The position numbers and the translations under genes are program-made. Below, piece by piece: positions 34,036-35,842 of a stretch of DNA of 35,842 bases. Below the pieces are notes generated by a model, which did not search any database, was not told the DNA's origin, and saw only the letters and a program-made list of their open reading frames with translations. The stretch comes from Gemmataceae bacterium. Its GTDB lineage: Bacteria; Planctomycetota; Planctomycetia; Gemmatales; Gemmataceae. Position 1 is the first letter of the stretch, and every line of letters starts with the position of its first letter. The stretch is from positions 1-35,842 of the forward strand of contig JANWVV010000047.1 in the NCBI GenBank assembly GCA_025055795.1, read 5' to 3'.

Positions 34036-34367
34036 TGCCAACCCTCCTGTCCGCTTCCATCCGCTCCAACGCGAGCAGTCGCAACGGCATTGTGGCCCAG
34101 GTATGAATGATTTCCCGGATGCCTGGCAACCTGACTATAATCCGGAGTGCATTAGAAAACATTTCTTCCCCGCTGCCGTGGGCATGAGGATGGAGTGCTT
34201 TCATCGCTGTTTTTTAGCAGTCCAGCTGGTGACTGTCTGCGAGGGACTTGTCGATCCGGAACCACGCTCGGGGTTGCACTCTCCACGTTGCAGACAGCTC
34301 GTGGATTAACCAACGGGGTAACTATAGTGAGGAATACAAAAGCATCACAAGCAACAAGCTGAACGGT
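34036..34367. other. Intergenic stretch between the small basic protein gene and deoC
   Basis: This stretch of 332 bp contains the deoC ribosome binding site at its left end. An 8-bp inverted pair, CTGTCTGC (34233-34240) and GCAGACAG (34290-34297), is present, and CAGTC/GACTG flank a short palindrome near 34218-34235. Neither has a T-run in a useful position. Otherwise I see nothing here. Confidence 0.4.
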
Positions 34368-34658
34368 TTACTTTTTGCTGCTTTTGCGAGTCGTTGTTTT
34401 GCGGGTTGTGGTCCGGGCGGATTTGGCGGTGGTGTGTTTCGCCGTGGCGGTTCGGGCCGTTTTGGTCGACGCCTTGCTGCTACTGTCAGTACGAGTGCTC
34501 GTGGTCGCTTTGGTACTGCGACTGGTGACCGCGGTCCCGTCTGCCCGACTATTCCCCTTGCCGCTTTTGTTCTCCTTGTTGCCCTTCTTCCCGAAAATGG
34601 CCTCATACCCTTCGGCGAAACGGGGGTCTTCCGACATTCCAACACGCACGATGCTCAC
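34368..34658 (-). CDS. Small basic protein with Lys/Thr/Ser/Arg-rich tail
   Basis: This 96-aa protein starts at GTG 34658 with GGAGG 9 nt upstream. The first 25 residues (SIVRVGMSEDPRFAEGYEAI and FGKKG) look like a small conserved head. The remaining 70 are almost entirely Lys, Thr, Ser, Arg and Ala in short K/T/S repeats (for example KTARTATAKHTTAKSARTTT). Such tails resemble histone H1-like or nucleic-acid-binding tails. I infer that it binds nucleic acid or another polyanion; no enzymatic motif exists. A second minus-strand frame over the same bases (34645-34322) is also open but lacks a ribosome binding site and a conserved head, so I take it as a shadow. Confidence 0.7.
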   Translation of the reverse strand: MSIVRVGMSEDPRFAEGYEAIFGKKGNKENKSGKGNSRADGTAVTSRSTKATTSTRTDSSSKASTKTARTATAKHTTAKSARTTTRKTTTRKSSKK

Positions 34659-35032
34659 GGTTGTTTACCTCCCCTCTGCTGAATGGCCTACCTTAGCGCA
34701 CAACTTTTTCCCTGAATGGTCCTGACAGCTAACGGTCCTTCACCACCTTTGTTTAGTCCTCTCGTTGTTCACTGTTACAGGGTACCACACGTTTTTGCAA
34801 GTGCGAAGTAGTGTTGCAGCAACCGACACGGCTGCTAGGGCCTGGGTATCCACTCTAGAGCACGTTCAGAGGATGGTAATTCCACACGCTTAACTGACCT
34901 CAGTGTGTATCTGCTATGGTTATTTTTCAGCCGTGCGTACTCCGGGATGGACCAAGCAGCAGAGGGCGTGGAGGCAAGCATCGAGGGAAGACCGTATGAC
35001 TAATGGGAAAGTAAAGGGGGCATCGGGGAATG
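34659..35032. other. Intergenic stretch between psuG and the small basic protein gene
   Basis: This stretch of 374 bp contains the upstream region of the small basic protein gene, whose AGGAGG-like site is at about 34668-34673. I recognise no RNA gene, terminator or protein-like frame in the rest. Confidence 0.4.
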
Positions 35033-35842
35033 CTAGTCCGTTGTGGGATTGGAGGTAAATGATTGCAAGTGGATGGCGATCTGAGCAGCCAAGCGGGCAT
35101 TGGCTACAAGCAGGGCGCGGTTGGCTAGGAGGGTACGGCCACCGCTTAGCTCGGCCAGACGACGCAGGATGAAGGGGGTGCGTTCCGCTGAGCCGCAGCC
35201 TGCGGCTTGGGCCTCGGTTTCGGCCTGGGCTAGCCATTGTTCACACAGGTCAGTGGAGAGAGCAACCTCGGCCGGGCAGGGTTGCACGACCAGCACAGCA
35301 CTGCCACGCAGAGTATGATGACAGGCCCATAGTTCAATGAGGTCCGTTAGAGTATCCACCCGCCAGCTCAAGGGCAGGCCGCTGTCTGGAACGTAAAAAG
35401 CTGGAAAGCGGTCGGTATGCCAGCCGACTACAGGTATGCTCAAGGTTTCGAGCAACTCGTAAGTGCGGGGCAAGTCCAGCAGATTTTTGGCGCCGCTGCA
35501 GACCACCAGTAATGGGAACCGAGTCAGGGCGATCAGGTCCGCCGACACGTCAAGCGCGGCCGGCTGATGGAGTGGAACGCGATGGACGCCCCCGATACCG
35601 CCCGTGGCCAGCACCTGAATGCCCGCGGCGTGGGCCAAGGCTAGGGCGGCAGAAACAGTCGTAGCGGCGTGGTGACCCAAGGCCATGGCCCCGGCCAGGT
35701 CACGCCAACCGGCTTTGCGGACCCCTGCCTGGGTTTGCAGTTGTTCCAACTGGTGTTCGTCCAGACCTACCCAGGCCGTGCCATTCAGGACTGCTGTAAG
35801 GGCGGGTACAGCTCCTAGTGCGCGGATTAGCGCCAGTACCTC
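35033..35842 (-). CDS. psuG: Pseudouridine-5'-phosphate glycosidase (5' end outside window)
   Basis: The frame is open to the window edge, leaving 269 residues of a protein usually about 300 aa. PsuG reversibly cleaves the C-C glycosidic bond of pseudouridine 5'-phosphate to uracil and ribose 5-phosphate. Family motifs are clear: VPALTAVLNGTAWVGL, then GVRKAGWRDLAGAMALG, VLATGGIGGVHR, and the segment LLVVCSGAKNLLDLPRTYE, which holds the conserved lysine. VVGWHTDRFPAFYVPDSG follows, and the C-terminal RTPFILRRLAELSGGRTLLANRA region (split RTPFILRRLAEL, GGRTLLANRA) closes the fold. The partner kinase psuK is not visible and would lie outside the window if present. Confidence 0.93.
   Translation of the reverse strand, partial: EVLALIRALGAVPALTAVLNGTAWVGLDEHQLEQLQTQAGVRKAGWRDLAGAMALGHHAATTVSAALALAHAAGIQVLATGGIGGVHRVPLHQPAALDVSADLIALTRFPLLVVCSGAKNLLDLPRTYELLETLSIPVVGWHTDRFPAFYVPDSGLPLSWRVDTLTDLIELWACHHTLRGSAVLVVQPCPAEVALSTDLCEQWLAQAETEAQAAGCGSAERTPFILRRLAELSGGRTLLANRALLVANARLAAQIAIHLQSFTSNPTTD

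Noticed and set aside
34322..34645. Alternative 107-codon Arg/Pro-rich frame overlapping the small basic protein gene
   Set aside because: It has no ribosome binding site, and its composition is what a frameshifted K/T/S-rich tail gives.

Overview
The window looks like a chromosomal segment of a planctomycete, probably a member of the Gemmatales or a relative. I infer this from gene content, not from a marker gene. The clues are a PEP-CTERM surface protein, a giant secreted SGNH/PVC-dehydrogenase/HEAT/cytochrome c fusion, a secreted WD40 protein with about 16 repeats, a lone GspF, a Lys/Thr/Ser-tailed small basic protein and kinesin-light-chain-type TPR repeats. No rRNA, tRNA, transposase or CRISPR array was found.

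Region 1 (1-11160) is ordinary chromosome. It holds the 3' part of a PEP-CTERM gene followed by a hairpin terminator, the giant fusion gene (minus strand), a VanZ-like protein, an adrenodoxin-type ferredoxin, an ilvE-like aminotransferase paired with a sugar isomerase-like TIM barrel gene, an isolated GspF-family gene, a DUF309 gene and thiol peroxidase (tpx).

Region 2 (11160-14420) is a decayed stretch. A TPR gene is broken by an in-frame stop, a small conserved gene is broken by a +1 frameshift, and about 0.9 kb carries no gene and is partly AT-rich. Two intact small genes of unknown function follow in tandem. Region 3 (14550-17570) is a HAD phosphatase and a prolyl oligopeptidase that are translationally coupled and end at a strong hairpin.

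Region 4 (17800-24770) is the main find: a complete type III-B Cmr effector operon on the minus strand, in the order cmr1-cmr2(cas10)-cmr3-cmr4-cmr5-cmr6. Cas10 is only 577 aa and starts directly at the cyclase-type part, so the HD nuclease domain is absent, while the GGDD palm motif is intact. The Cmr4 slicer aspartate is also retained. The prediction is an RNA-cleaving complex that signals by cyclic oligoadenylate without Cas10 DNase activity. There is no array, no cas1/cas2/cas6 and no recognisable CARF/SAVED effector in the window, so crRNAs and effectors would have to come from elsewhere. The operon begins 54 bp after the end of an amidohydrolase gene that has lost its C-terminal half. 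This looks like the scar of the event that brought the operon in.

Region 5 (24824-35842) returns to chromosome. It contains the truncated amidohydrolase, a two-ACT-domain protein, a helical protein of unknown function, an ECF sigma factor (followed by an 11-bp inverted repeat forming a long hairpin) divergent from nadD, the WD40 protein, deoC, the small basic protein and the 3' part of psuG. deoC and psuG both belong to nucleoside and nucleotide salvage.
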